A stretch of DNA of 64,000 bases from Tidjanibacter sp. Lineage in GTDB: Bacteria; Bacteroidota; Bacteroidia; Bacteroidales; Rikenellaceae. This document shows, piece after piece, positions 24,525 through 33,436 of this stretch. The position numbers and the translations under genes were made by a program. Position 1 is the first letter of the stretch; the number at the start of each line of letters is the position of its first letter. The stretch covers positions 60,143-124,142 of the forward strand of contig JAFQNC010000009.1 of NCBI GenBank assembly GCA_017396085.1, given 5' to 3'. The notes beneath the pieces were generated by a model. It made no database searches. It worked only from the letters and a program-made list of their open reading frames with translations, and was not told the DNA's origin.

Positions 24525-25850
24525 TCACGATTTGTAGCGGGCCCATTTGAGCAGTTCGCCAAGGGTTGGTTTCTTGCCATACATAAAGACGCCCACGCGG
24601 TAGATTTTGCCCGCCAGCCACACCATAGCCAAGAAGGTGCCATAGAGCAGCAACACCGAAATCCAAAATCCATCGGGTACACCATAGGGCAGGCGCACCA
24701 TCATAACGATAGGCGAAGTGAAAGGTATCATACTGAACCACACCGCCAAGGGGCCATTGGGCTCCTGCATTGCGCTCATCATCACAAAGAGGGCCAAAAT
24801 CAGCGGAATGGTGATGGGCAACTGAAGGTTGTTGGTGTCCTTCTCGTTGTCCACAGCACTGCCCACAGCGGCAAACATTGCGGCATAGAGCAGGTAGCCA
24901 CCCACAAAGTAGAGCAAGAAGCCACCCAAGATACGCACCAAGTAGCCCGGGTCAGTGATGGTGTTGATGAGAGCTGCGGCGTCTTTGTCAAGAGACATCT
25001 CTGTGCCACTCATAGAGGCCATTGCGGGGTCCATTGCCGCACTTGCCTGTGCTGCTGCAAGGAGTTCATCGCCACCCAGCAGGCTCATAGCACCTGCGCC
25101 AACCACAAGGATGAAGACCACCCAAATCATAAACTGGGTGATGGCCACAGCCGCAATGCCCAAAATCTTACCCATCATCAGTTGGAAGGGTTTGACGCTC
25201 GACACCATAACCTCCATAACCTTGCTGCTCTTCTCCTCAATCACGCCCTGCATCACCATATTGCCATAGAGGAACACGAACATATAGATGAGGAAGCCGA
25301 ACACATAGGCCAGCGCAATGTTGAGAATGGCACTGCTATCTTTGGCCTCGCCACTCTCGTTGAGTTGTTTAACTTGCAGGCTGACAGGGGTTTTAATCTC
25401 ACCAAGGATGCGGTCAAGGTCGTCAATGTTGTATTGTTTGAGTTTCTCGGCCTCAATGATGTTGCGCACCTGCTCGGTGATGGCACTCTCGATGTTGATG
25501 GTGGAGGACTCGTAGGTGAAGAGTTGCAAATTGGAGGGGTTGGTGGCCACATCCTCGCCAATCACAAGGATGCCAAAGACCTCGTTGTTCTCCTCCTTGA
25601 GTGTGTCAAAGCCCTTGTCGGAGAGCGAAAACATCATCTGACCATCGTCTTGGAGCCTTTCGCCAACCATACCACTTTGGTCCACCACAATAATCTCTTT
25701 CTTCTCATCACTGGAGATGTTCATCATCAGCGCCGGCACAAACATAATGGCCACAAAAGCGATGGGCATCAGGATGGTGGTGATGATGAAACTCTTTTTT
25801 CTCACGCGCTCGTTGAACTCGCGCTCTGCTATAATCTTAATCTTTCCCAT
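24525..25850 (-). CDS. ABC transporter permease (ABC-2/NatB type)
   Basis: This 441-residue membrane protein has one N-terminal transmembrane helix (~20-42, SFIITTILMPIAFVAIMFVPAL), a large extracytoplasmic domain (~45-170) and five more hydrophobic segments from ~175 to 410 (IALAYVFGFLIYMFVFLYGNMVMQG, GGFLLYFVGGYLLYAAMFAAVGS, LPITIPLILALFVMM). This is the NatB-like sodium/drug exporter layout. It lies 15 bases downstream of its ATPase partner. The substrate is unknown. Confidence 0.9.
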   Translation of the reverse strand: MGKIKIIAEREFNERVRKKSFIITTILMPIAFVAIMFVPALMMNISSDEKKEIIVVDQSGMVGERLQDDGQMMFSLSDKGFDTLKEENNEVFGILVIGEDVATNPSNLQLFTYESSTINIESAITEQVRNIIEAEKLKQYNIDDLDRILGEIKTPVSLQVKQLNESGEAKDSSAILNIALAYVFGFLIYMFVFLYGNMVMQGVIEEKSSKVMEVMVSSVKPFQLMMGKILGIAAVAITQFMIWVVFILVVGAGAMSLLGGDELLAAAQASAAMDPAMASMSGTEMSLDKDAAALINTITDPGYLVRILGGFLLYFVGGYLLYAAMFAAVGSAVDNEKDTNNLQLPITIPLILALFVMMSAMQEPNGPLAVWFSMIPFTSPIVMMVRLPYGVPDGFWISVLLLYGTFLAMVWLAGKIYRVGVFMYGKKPTLGELLKWARYKS

Positions 25851-25865
25851 AGGTCGTGTGCGTGT

Positions 25866-26816
25866 TTATTTTGCGGAGTGTTTGGCCACTGCCTGAATGA
25901 AGATGTCGTTCATACTTGGGATAACCTCGCGGAAGGTACGTAGTTGCACGGTGTTGTTGATGACCTCCACCACCGAGCGAACATCCTCATCTCGCTCAAT
26001 GTGTATTTTCAGAGCCCTCTCGGAGCGATTCTCCTTGTCCTCATCGGCAATCAGGCTCTCGTCAAGGAGCCCACACGGAAGCCCTGCCAAAGCACCCACA
26101 AGGCTCTCCTTATTGCCCCTGAAGTCCACCTCAAAGATGTTTCCTCCGTGGCTGCGGCGCACCTCATCAAGCGAACCGCTCAATATATTTTTGGACTTGT
26201 TAATCAGCGTGATGTGGTCGCACACCTCCTCCACCGAGGCCATATTATGGGTGGAGAAAATCACCGTAGCACCCTTGTCGCGCAACTCCAAAATCTCGTT
26301 TTTCAGCAGGTTGGCATTGATGGGGTCGAAGCCACTGAATGGCTCGTCAAAGATGAGCAGTTGGGGCTCGTGCAACACCGTTACGATAAACTGCACCTTC
26401 TGGGCCATACCCTTGGAGAGTTCGCTCACCTTCTTATTCCACCACCCCTCGATGCCGAATTTGACAAACCACTTTTTCAGCCTTGCGGTGGCCTCTGCCT
26501 TTGAGAGCCCCTTGAGTTGGGCGAAGTAGAGGGCCTGTTCGCCCACCTTCATAGTTTTGTAGAGTCCACGCTCCTCGGGCAGATAGCCGATGTTGGCCAC
26601 ATCTGCGGGCGAGAGGGGGTGTCCATTGAACCACACGCGCCCTTTGTCGGGTGCAGTGATGTGGTTGATAATGCGAATGAGTGTGGTCTTGCCCGCACCA
26701 TTGGGGCCGAGGAGTCCGTAGACACAGCCACGTGGCACCTCCAAAGAAACATCATCCAGTGCAGTGTGGCCTGCAAATTGCTTGGTGATGTTTTCGACCT
26801 TCAAAAAAACCTCCAT
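25866..26816 (-). CDS. ABC transporter ATP-binding protein (partner of the NatB-type permease)
   Basis: This 316-residue ATPase has Walker A GPNGAGKTT (~42), the Q-loop region YLPEERGLY, signature SELSKGMAQK (~137, a variant of LSGGQ, as common in NatA-type proteins), Walker B LLIFDEPFSGFDP (~157) and the H-loop STHNMA (~191). The C-terminal ~85 residues have no motif. The start at 26816 is set by MEVFLKVENITKQF; the much longer open frame upstream runs antisense to manA and is not coding. A -7 box TACTTTTG (minus, 26852-26845) lies 29 bases upstream. Confidence 0.93.
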   Translation of the reverse strand: MEVFLKVENITKQFAGHTALDDVSLEVPRGCVYGLLGPNGAGKTTLIRIINHITAPDKGRVWFNGHPLSPADVANIGYLPEERGLYKTMKVGEQALYFAQLKGLSKAEATARLKKWFVKFGIEGWWNKKVSELSKGMAQKVQFIVTVLHEPQLLIFDEPFSGFDPINANLLKNEILELRDKGATVIFSTHNMASVEEVCDHITLINKSKNILSGSLDEVRRSHGGNIFEVDFRGNKESLVGALAGLPCGLLDESLIADEDKENRSERALKIHIERDEDVRSVVEVINNTVQLRTFREVIPSMNDIFIQAVAKHSAK

Positions 26817-26896
26817 AACTTCCTTAAATATATTATTACAAAGACAAAAGTAATGATTTATTTCAAGGTTGGTGTAGGAGCTATCAAAAAAAATAG

Positions 26897-26904
26897 TACT
26901 TTTG
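26897..26904 (+). promoter_or_regulatory. -7 element of the manA promoter
   Basis: TACTTTTG matches TAnnTTTG, about 105 bases before manA. The leader between holds a GGGCCCACGCAACCACACCA..GGTGGGCCC inverted repeat (about 26917-26944). Confidence 0.5.
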
Positions 26905-27008
26905 GAGAGCCTTGGGCCCACGCAACCACACCACGGTGGGCCCCCAGCAAACCCCCTTGTGGTAGTTTGCGACACAAAGAAGAACGGATTGAACAAAAAA
27001 GTAGAAAA

Positions 27009-27983
27009 ATGTTGTACCCGCTGAAGTTTACCCCCACAACCAGAGAGGTTGTGTGGGGAGGAAGTCGCCTCGTGGCAGCAGGCAAAAAGGCCCCCAAGGG
27101 CAAAAATCCCGACAAAATCGGAGAGTCTATGGAGATTTGCCCCTTGGTGGAGTGCGAGTCGGTGGCCGCCAATGGCTACCTCAAATCCAACACCCTCTCG
27201 GAGCTCATTGAGGTCTATATGGGTGAGTTGGTGGGCGAGCGCACCTACGACAAGTTTGGGTTGGAGTTCCCCCTGTTGCTGAAATTCCTTGACGTGAACG
27301 ACACCCTCTCGGTGCAGGTGCACCCCAACGATGAGTTCGCCCTTCAGGAGCACGGCACACGTGGTAAGACCGAGATGTGGTACATCATTGAGGCCACCCC
27401 CGAAGCAGCCATCTACCTTGACCTCAAGCACTCCCTCACCGAGGAGGAGTATGATAGTGCGGTGGAGAGCGGCACCATTGCCCAACACCTCAACCGTATC
27501 CCCGTACAGAAGGGCGATGCATTCCTCATCCCAGCCGGCACCATCCACTCCATCGACAAGGGTGTGTTGCTGGCCGAGGTACAGGAGACCTCCAACCTCA
27601 CCTACCGCATACACGATTGGAATCGCAAAGACATCAACGGCAAGATGCGTGAACTCCACACCGACCTTGCCGCCGAGGTGGTGCGCCTCACTCCACAGGA
27701 GGGGCTCAACCTCACCAAGCCCGCCCGCAAGGGGGAGGCCGTGGAGCTCATTTCGTGCGACCAGTTCACGGTAAACCTGCTTTGGGTGGGTGGTGCTGTG
27801 GAGTTGGACTATGCTCCGCTGGACAGTTTTGTGGCCTATATGTGCACCGAGGGCGAGGTGGTGGTGAGTTGCTGTGGCGAGAGCGAAAAACTCTCCGCCC
27901 TGCAAACCATCCTGCTGCCTGCCGAGGCTACCGATGTGGTAGTCAAAGGAGAGGGTAAGTTGCTCGAAATATACATCAAATAG
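27009..27983 (+). CDS. manA: Mannose-6-phosphate isomerase, class I
   Basis: This zinc enzyme interconverts mannose 6-phosphate and fructose 6-phosphate. It has 324 residues, the short Bacteroidetes/Bacillus form. Motifs: PTTREVVWGGSRL at the start, LSVQVHPNDEFA (zinc His, ~100), GKTEMWYIIEA (zinc Glu), PAGTIHSIDKGVLLAEVQETSNLTYRIHDW (zinc His). Usual GESWEI reads GESMEI. The start at 27009 agrees with the family; the long frame upstream is antisense to the ABC ATPase. Confidence 0.95.
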   Translation: MLYPLKFTPTTREVVWGGSRLVAAGKKAPKGKNPDKIGESMEICPLVECESVAANGYLKSNTLSELIEVYMGELVGERTYDKFGLEFPLLLKFLDVNDTLSVQVHPNDEFALQEHGTRGKTEMWYIIEATPEAAIYLDLKHSLTEEEYDSAVESGTIAQHLNRIPVQKGDAFLIPAGTIHSIDKGVLLAEVQETSNLTYRIHDWNRKDINGKMRELHTDLAAEVVRLTPQEGLNLTKPARKGEAVELISCDQFTVNLLWVGGAVELDYAPLDSFVAYMCTEGEVVVSCCGESEKLSALQTILLPAEATDVVVKGEGKLLEIYIK

Positions 27984-28033
27984 TCCTAATCATTGGGGAT
28001 AAAACAACCCCCACCCACTACGTGTACGGCCAT

Positions 28034-28083
28034 AAATACCAAAGTGTTGGTATTTTGAGGGGCCGAAAAAATGTCTACCTTTG
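28034..28083 (+). promoter_or_regulatory. Promoter with a perfect palindromic operator candidate
   Basis: TTTG (28054-28057), 18 bases, TACCTTTG (28076-28083) form a good promoter. AAATACCAA (28034-28042) and TTGGTATTT (28047-28055) form a perfect 9-base inverted repeat with a 4-base spacer that overlaps the -33 box. It could be a repressor site or, less likely, the manA terminator (no U-tract). Confidence 0.65.
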
Positions 28084-28112
28084 CGGAGGAAAAACAGACA
28101 CAAAACAACTTT

Positions 28113-29072
28113 ATGATGCAGAAGAAACCCACCCAATACGTAGGCACCGACAAGATGCGAGAGGTTATCAACGACAACGGAGCCATCCTCTTTGTGATGA
28201 GCCGATTTGGTATTCCGCTCGGCTTTGGCGATAGGTCGGTGGAGGAGGTTTGCTCGGCCCGAGGGGTGGACACCGCAACCTTCCTTGCTGTGGCCAACTA
28301 TGTGTGCCACAACACCGTGGGCGGTGCCGAAATATCGCTCGAGTCGCTCATCAACTACCTGCGCAGGGCCCACACGTGGTTTCTTGACTTCAACCTGCCC
28401 GCCATCCGCCGCAAGATTATTGAGGCCATCGACTGCTCGGGCAAAGACGAGGTGGCGCTGCTTATCCTCAAGTTCTACGATGAGTATGTGTCGGAGGTTA
28501 GGACCCATATGCAACACGAGGAGCAGACGGTGTTCCCCTATGTGAACAGCCTTACAAAGGGTTTTCTGAACCGCAACTACTCCATTGACCAATTCACCGC
28601 CAAGCACAACCACATTGAGGCCAAACTCTCCGACCTGAAAAACGTGATTATTCGTTACTACCCCCAGAGCGATGGTGGCGAGTTGCTCTACTCGGTGCTC
28701 TTCGACATCATCAACTGCGAGCGCGACCTTGATTCCCACTGCTCGGTGGAAGACGAGGTGTTTGCTCCGGCCGTGAGACGACTGGAGGAGAGCCTGCGCC
28801 GTAGTGGCGAGGGGCAGTATGAGGAGGGTGCTCCGGGCGAGAGCGAGAGTTCGACCGAGCAACTCTCACAACGTGAGGCGGAGATTATCGGCTGCATTGC
28901 CAAGGGTATGACCAGCAAGGAGATAGCCGACAAATTGTGCCTTTCGGTCCACACCGTAACCACCCACCGCCGCAACATCACCAGCAAGCTCCAGATACAT
29001 ACCTCGGCAGGCTTGACCATCTATGCCATCACCAACCACCTTGTCAGTTTAGACGAAATCAAGTTGGCGTAG
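28113..29072 (+). CDS. Hemerythrin-like domain fused to a LuxR-type DNA-binding domain
   Basis: This 319-residue predicted regulator has an N-terminal part (~15-70) resembling the scaffold domain of RIC/YtfE iron-cluster repair proteins. A four-helix hemerythrin-like domain (~80-230) carries His/Glu ligand patterns HTWFLD, HMQHEEQTVFPYV, KHNHIEAKL and HCSVEDEVFAP. Residues ~250-315 form a LuxR/GerE helix-turn-helix (LSQREAEIIGCIAKGMTSKEIADKLCLSVHTVTTHRRNITSKL). A di-iron sensor for NO or oxygen stress is the likely role. The start is 28113 (or 28116) because the promoter overlaps the earlier ATG at 28071. Confidence 0.9.
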   Translation: MMQKKPTQYVGTDKMREVINDNGAILFVMSRFGIPLGFGDRSVEEVCSARGVDTATFLAVANYVCHNTVGGAEISLESLINYLRRAHTWFLDFNLPAIRRKIIEAIDCSGKDEVALLILKFYDEYVSEVRTHMQHEEQTVFPYVNSLTKGFLNRNYSIDQFTAKHNHIEAKLSDLKNVIIRYYPQSDGGELLYSVLFDIINCERDLDSHCSVEDEVFAPAVRRLEESLRRSGEGQYEEGAPGESESSTEQLSQREAEIIGCIAKGMTSKEIADKLCLSVHTVTTHRRNITSKLQIHTSAGLTIYAITNHLVSLDEIKLA

Positions 29073-29110
29073 GCGCAGGCGGCCCAACCGCCGAAGAGTT
29101 ACACGATAAG

Positions 29111-29147
29111 AAGAGTGCGTGGTGCAAAGGCTGCACCACGCACTCTT
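29111..29147. terminator. Bidirectional terminator
   Basis: A perfect 16-base-pair stem (29111-29126 with 29132-29147) has a 5-base loop. It separates the convergent hemerythrin-LuxR and nitroreductase genes. Confidence 0.85.
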
Positions 29148-29172
29148 CTTCTATTTATCGGCCCCAACGCCC

Positions 29173-29706
29173 CTATTTCAGCCAAACGACCTTGCCGCTG
29201 TTGTCCTGCTCGGGGCGAGGGCGGGGGCTTTCGTAGGGCGAGTAGCCCATAGCGATGGCACACTCCACGCCAAACTCCTCAGGAATGGGCAGGAAGGTGC
29301 GCAAGTAGCTCTCGGCTGTGCCCATCTCGGGGTGGCCCTTCATATGCTCGCGCCCATCAACGTGTACCCAGCAACTACCCAGTCCTGCCGCCTCGGCTGC
29401 AAGTTGCACAAAGGTGGCCGAGATGGCGGCATTGTCCACCCAGAGGTCGGTGGCCCGTTTGTCGCCCATCACCAGCACCACCACAGGTGCCTCGGCCATA
29501 AATGCCGAGCCGTAGTCGCGCATATAGGACATATGCCTAATGAGGTCCTTATTCTCAATTACCAAAAAGTGTGTGCTGCGGCTGCTGCGCGAAGAGGGCG
29601 CAGTGAGGGCTGCCTCCAAAATCTTTTCCACCGTGTGGCTCTCCACCCTGCGCTCGGAAAACTTGCGCAACGAGCGGCGAGATTGTACTAATTCAAAAAA
29701 ATCCAT
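29173..29706 (-). CDS. Nitroreductase family flavoprotein
   Basis: This 177-residue FMN-dependent NAD(P)H oxidoreductase-type protein has MDFFELVQSRRSLRKFSER at the FMN-binding start, APSSRSSRSTHFLVI (~36-50), a DNAAISATFVQLAAEAAGLGSCWV helix region and GYSPYESPRPRP at the end. The start at 29706 is chosen because the extra N-terminal residues upstream overlap the divergent promoter region. The substrate is unknown. TAAATTTG (minus, 29737-29730) may be its -7 box. Confidence 0.93.
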   Translation of the reverse strand: MDFFELVQSRRSLRKFSERRVESHTVEKILEAALTAPSSRSSRSTHFLVIENKDLIRHMSYMRDYGSAFMAEAPVVVLVMGDKRATDLWVDNAAISATFVQLAAEAAGLGSCWVHVDGREHMKGHPEMGTAESYLRTFLPIPEEFGVECAIAMGYSPYESPRPRPEQDNSGKVVWLK

Positions 29707-29758
29707 TCTTTTTTCGGTTTGTTTGATGACAAATTTATGTAATTTCGAGCAAATATCG

Positions 29759-29766
29759 TACCTTTG
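29759..29766 (+). promoter_or_regulatory. -7 element of the HAD phosphatase gene
   Basis: TACCTTTG matches the consensus, 26 bases before the ATG at 29792. Confidence 0.55.
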
Positions 29767-29791
29767 AGGATAGAAAAAACACTTTACCACT

Positions 29792-30631
29792 ATGAAGAAG
29801 CAACTCAAAGCCGCACTCATCTACGATTTCGATGGCACCCTCTCCCCCGGCAATATGCAGGAGTATGGTTTCATTGAGGCCGTGGGCAAGAGTAACGAAG
29901 AGTTTTGGAGCGAAAGCAATGTGTTGGCCGACATCTTTGATGCCGACCCCATATTGAGTTATATGTTCAAGATGTTGGAGCACGCCGGCAAGACGGGCCT
30001 CCCCATCAAGCGTGAGGTTTTCAGGCAGACGGGGCGCAACATCACCCTCTACAATGGTGTCAGGGAGTGGTTTGGGCGCATCAACCGCTATGGCGAGGAG
30101 CGCGGAATTGAAATCCTGCACTACATCAACTCCTCGGGACTGAAGGAGATTATCGAGGGCACCCCCATCGCCACCGAGTTCAAAAAAATCTACGCCTGCG
30201 AGTTCCTCTATGACGACAACGGCGATGCCTACTGGCCCGCTGTGGCTATCAACTACACCAACAAGACACAGTTCATCTACAAAATAAACAAGGGCGTGGA
30301 CAGCGTGAGCGACTCCCACCTTGTGAACGCCTATGTGCCTGATGCAGAACGCCCTGTGCCCTTTGAGCATATGATTTATGTTGGCGATGGTACCACCGAC
30401 ATACCTTGTATGAGGCTCGTGTGCGACAGGGGTGGCCACTCCATTGGTGTCTACAACCCCGCCTCCGAGAAGGACCATCAGAAAACCAAACTTCTGCTAT
30501 CGCAAAACCGTGTGTCGATGATTTCGCCCGCCGATTACAGCGAGGGCGGACGTATGGACACCATAGTTAAGACCATCCTCGACAAGATTGCCACCGATGC
30601 ACGCATCGCCGAGTTGGCAGGCGAGGAGTAG
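29792..30631 (+). CDS. HAD-superfamily phosphatase
   Basis: This 279-residue protein has catalytic motif I IYDFDGTLSPG (~10-20) and motif III MIYVGDGTTDIPCM (~194-207); a cap region lies between. The length and the DGTTDIPC loop resemble phosphoserine-phosphatase-like HAD proteins of unknown substrate. It is followed after 38 bases by rdgB on the same strand. Cytoplasmic, no signal peptide. Confidence 0.88.
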   Translation: MKKQLKAALIYDFDGTLSPGNMQEYGFIEAVGKSNEEFWSESNVLADIFDADPILSYMFKMLEHAGKTGLPIKREVFRQTGRNITLYNGVREWFGRINRYGEERGIEILHYINSSGLKEIIEGTPIATEFKKIYACEFLYDDNGDAYWPAVAINYTNKTQFIYKINKGVDSVSDSHLVNAYVPDAERPVPFEHMIYVGDGTTDIPCMRLVCDRGGHSIGVYNPASEKDHQKTKLLLSQNRVSMISPADYSEGGRMDTIVKTILDKIATDARIAELAGEE

Positions 30632-30669
30632 ACCCCAGACACAATTAACCTCAAAAACAGACATAAAAG

Positions 30670-31242
30670 GTGATTTTTGCAACCAACAACGCCCACAAAC
30701 TCGAAGAGGTTAGGGCCATTTTGGGCGAGGAGTTCTCGCTGACCACCCTGCGCGAAGCAGGCATTACGGAGGATATTCCCGAAAACGAGCCCACCATTGA
30801 GGGTAACGCACTCGCAAAGGCTCGTTATGTGTGGGCCAAGACGGGGTGTGATTGCTTTGCTGACGACACGGGACTGGAGGTAGATGCTCTTGGAGGTGCC
30901 CCGGGCGTACACTCGGCACGCTACGCCACCGATGGGCACGACTTTGCCGCCAACCGCACCAAGTTGCTCCGTGAGTTGGAGGGGGTTCGGGAGCGCACAG
31001 CACGTTTCCGCACGGTTGTGGCGCTGATTATTGACGGCAAGGAGTACACCTTTGAGGGTACGGTGGAGGGCACAATCACCTGCGAAGAGAGGGGCGAGGG
31101 TGGCTTTGGCTACGATGCGCTCTTCCTGCCCGATGGCTACACACAAACCTTTGCCGAACTGCCCGCCGAGGTCAAGAACGACATCAGCCACCGAGGGCGT
31201 GCAATGCGCCTGCTGGCAGGGTGGTTGCAGGAAAATCGGTAG
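30670..31242 (+). CDS. rdgB: dITP/XTP pyrophosphatase
   Basis: This enzyme removes non-canonical purine triphosphates (ITP, dITP, XTP) from the nucleotide pool. The 190-residue Ham1/RdgB protein has IFATNNAHKLEEV at the start, FADDTGLEVDALGGAPGVHSARYA (~58-80), GGFGYDALFLPDG (~140) and ISHRGRAM at the end. It starts at GTG 30670. It lies downstream of the HAD phosphatase and converges on the NtrC-like gene. Confidence 0.96.
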   Translation: MIFATNNAHKLEEVRAILGEEFSLTTLREAGITEDIPENEPTIEGNALAKARYVWAKTGCDCFADDTGLEVDALGGAPGVHSARYATDGHDFAANRTKLLRELEGVRERTARFRTVVALIIDGKEYTFEGTVEGTITCEERGEGGFGYDALFLPDGYTQTFAELPAEVKNDISHRGRAMRLLAGWLQENR

Positions 31243-31275
31243 GCCAACCACTTATCCACACCAACAAGCCACACT

Positions 31276-32418
31276 CTATCGGGCGTAGGAGATGACGTCC
31301 GAACAGGAGATGTGGTCCTCACCACTCAGGACCACCAATCGTTCAACCACGTTGTGGAGTTGGCGCACGTTGCCACTCCACGTCATATCGGCAAGTTCGC
31401 TCATCGCATCCTCATCAATAGTCTTGGTCGGTAGGCAGTACTCGCTGCAAATCTCATCCAAAAAGTACTCCACAAGTTGTGGAATATCCTCCACGCGTTG
31501 CGACACGGGTGGCACCTGTAGCACCACCACGCCCAAGCGGTGGTAGAGGTCCTCACGGAAGTTCCCTCTGGAAATCTCCTTCTCAAGGTTTTTGTTGGTG
31601 GCGGCAATCACCCTCACATCCACCTCAATATCCTTATCGCTACCCACTCGGCAAATCTTGCGCTCCTGCAAGGCCCTCAGCACTTTGGCTTGGGCCGCAA
31701 GGCTCATATCACCCACCTCATCAAGAAAGAGTGTGCCACCAATGGCCTGCTCAAACTTACCCTTGCGTTGGCGCACCGCAGAAGTGAAGGCACCCTTTTC
31801 GTGGCCAAAGAGTTCGCTCTCGATAAGTTCGGAGGGTATGGCTGCGCAGTTCACCTCCACAAAGGGGCCCTCGCTACGGAGGCTTTGCAGGTGTATTTGT
31901 CGGGCCACCAACTCCTTACCCGTGCCGTTCTCGCCCAAAATCAGCACCCTTGCGTTGCTCGGAGCGATACGGGTAATCATCGTGCGCAGGCGGCACATTA
32001 TCTCCGAGGAGCCAATCATCTCGAAACTCTGGCACGGTTTTTTCCTTATGGGTGAGTGATGCGTGTGAGGCTCCTCGGCCGAGGGCTCCTCAGTGGTCAG
32101 TGCCAAGCGTACCGCAGCAAGCAGTCGGGCCACATTGACCGGCTTGGGAACAAAGTCCACCGCACGGTGGCGCATACACTCAATGGCGCAATCCATTGTG
32201 GCCGTGGCCGAAAGGGCAATCCAAGGCACCCCGCCCAATGGAGAAACAAAGCCCTCCGGCTCCCCACATATAATAAGGTTGGGGTGGAACTCCGCGGCAG
32301 CGGCCGCCGCCTCGGACACCGCCTCCACAAGCCTCACCTCAAAACCCTCGTGTTTCAACAACTCACCAAGCGAGTTGCGAACACTGCGCTGGGAGTCAAT
32401 TACCAAAATTTTAGTCAT
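31276..32418 (-). CDS. NtrC-like sigma-54 activator with degenerate receiver and no DNA-binding domain
   Basis: The 380 residues comprise a receiver-like domain (~1-112) and an AAA+ sigma-54 activation domain (~135-370). In the receiver, the acidic pair is reduced (ILVIDSQRS) and the phospho-acceptor Asp position reads Gly (LIICGEPEG), so phosphorylation is unlikely; the late Lys is kept (FVPKPV). The ATPase has Walker A GENGTGKE, Walker B GTLFLDEVGDM and a sigma-contact loop reading GAFTSA instead of GAFTGA. The protein ends at VISYAR without a Fis-type helix-turn-helix. It may act without binding DNA or through a partner. Confidence 0.9.
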   Translation of the reverse strand: MTKILVIDSQRSVRNSLGELLKHEGFEVRLVEAVSEAAAAAAEFHPNLIICGEPEGFVSPLGGVPWIALSATATMDCAIECMRHRAVDFVPKPVNVARLLAAVRLALTTEEPSAEEPHTHHSPIRKKPCQSFEMIGSSEIMCRLRTMITRIAPSNARVLILGENGTGKELVARQIHLQSLRSEGPFVEVNCAAIPSELIESELFGHEKGAFTSAVRQRKGKFEQAIGGTLFLDEVGDMSLAAQAKVLRALQERKICRVGSDKDIEVDVRVIAATNKNLEKEISRGNFREDLYHRLGVVVLQVPPVSQRVEDIPQLVEYFLDEICSEYCLPTKTIDEDAMSELADMTWSGNVRQLHNVVERLVVLSGEDHISCSDVISYAR

Positions 32419-32534
32419 ACTTATCTGTGTGTTTAACCCAATGAACAGGATGGTGCCAAAATCATCCGCAGTGGGTATGCAAATTCGCAGCCAAATTGTT
32501 GTCGGTTGTGTAATAAATTTTCAAAAAAAACTGT

Positions 32535-32542
32535 TATCTTTG
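32535..32542 (+). promoter_or_regulatory. -7 element upstream of the DUF4290 gene
   Basis: TATCTTTG matches TAnnTTTG. A transcript would have a ~165-base leader before ATG 32712. The 32419-32711 gap holds no gene; GACCCCCGTTTTGAGGGGTG (32577-32596) is a small inverted repeat within it. Confidence 0.5.
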
Positions 32543-32711
32543 TGGTAAAGATATGGCATTTAGTTTTTCGTGTCAAGACCCCCGTTTTGAGGGGTGTTTT
32601 GGGGGAAAATGTCTTTTTATACTATTTGCCCCAAGGTGCAATGTGGCAGTTCGGCCACATTTTCGTGTACCTTTCAGTGTGTAGAGAACAATAATTTTTC
32701 AAACTTTTCAG

Positions 32712-33326
32712 ATGAATAAAAACTACAATATTGACCGCCAACGGTTTCAACTTCCGGAGTACGGACGACATATTCAGGATATGGTCAAAGAGCTCGCGCA
32801 AATCGAAAACCGAGAGGAGCGCAACCTGCGCGCAAAGGCCCTCATTGCCATTATGGCCAACATCCAACAGCAGAGTGCCGACACGCCCAATTTTGAGCGC
32901 AAGTTGTGGGACCACCTCTTCATTATGGCTGATTATCAGCTTGATATAGACTCCCCCTACCCTGCCCCCACGGCTGCAACCATTATGCCGCCGCCACACA
33001 AAATGGACTACCCGCGCACGACCATTGATATGAAACACTACGGCAAGAACGTGCGCAACGTGATTCGCACTCTGCACAAACTCAAAGACCGTGAAACGGT
33101 TGATGCGGTGGTCTACAACCTCGCACGCTATATGCGCACCAAGAGTTACGAATTCAACCAAGAGCACCCCGACAATGCTGTCATCATCAAGGACATCAAA
33201 AAAATGTCCGATTTTGATATTTCCATTGACGAAAATGCCATCACACAAATCAAAAGTGATTATAAAAATGTCTATTTTGATTATAAAAAAACCAGACAAG
33301 GAAAGAAAAACAGCAAAAAACGATAA
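32712..33326 (+). CDS. DUF4290 family protein
   Basis: This 204-residue cytoplasmic protein is typical of Bacteroidetes: YNIDRQRFQLPEYGRHIQDMVKEL at the start, IENREERNLRAKALIAIM, LWDHLFIMADY and YGKNVRNVI. A strongly basic tail (KKTRQGKKNSKKR) suggests nucleic-acid or ribosome contact. The function is unknown. A TACCTTTG element (33378-33385) right after the gene serves the next gene. Confidence 0.9.
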   Translation: MNKNYNIDRQRFQLPEYGRHIQDMVKELAQIENREERNLRAKALIAIMANIQQQSADTPNFERKLWDHLFIMADYQLDIDSPYPAPTAATIMPPPHKMDYPRTTIDMKHYGKNVRNVIRTLHKLKDRETVDAVVYNLARYMRTKSYEFNQEHPDNAVIIKDIKKMSDFDISIDENAITQIKSDYKNVYFDYKKTRQGKKNSKKR

Positions 33327-33377
33327 CTTTTTTACCCCTTTTCTCGTAGCACACTTTCGACCTTTTGTATAATTTTT

Positions 33378-33385
33378 TACCTTTG
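33378..33385 (+). promoter_or_regulatory. -7 element of the TlpA-like lipoprotein operon
   Basis: TACCTTTG, with TTTC at 33353-33356 as a possible -33 (21-base spacing). The start near 33392 gives a ~45-base leader. Confidence 0.55.
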
Positions 33386-33436
33386 TTCACACAACACTCG
33401 GAACAAAGCAAAGAAGAGAAAACATACCATTAAGAA

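Noticed and set aside
26817..27905. Extension of the ABC ATPase frame to 27905
   Set aside because: The extra part is antisense to manA; the ATPase starts properly at 26816 with MEVFLKVENITKQF.
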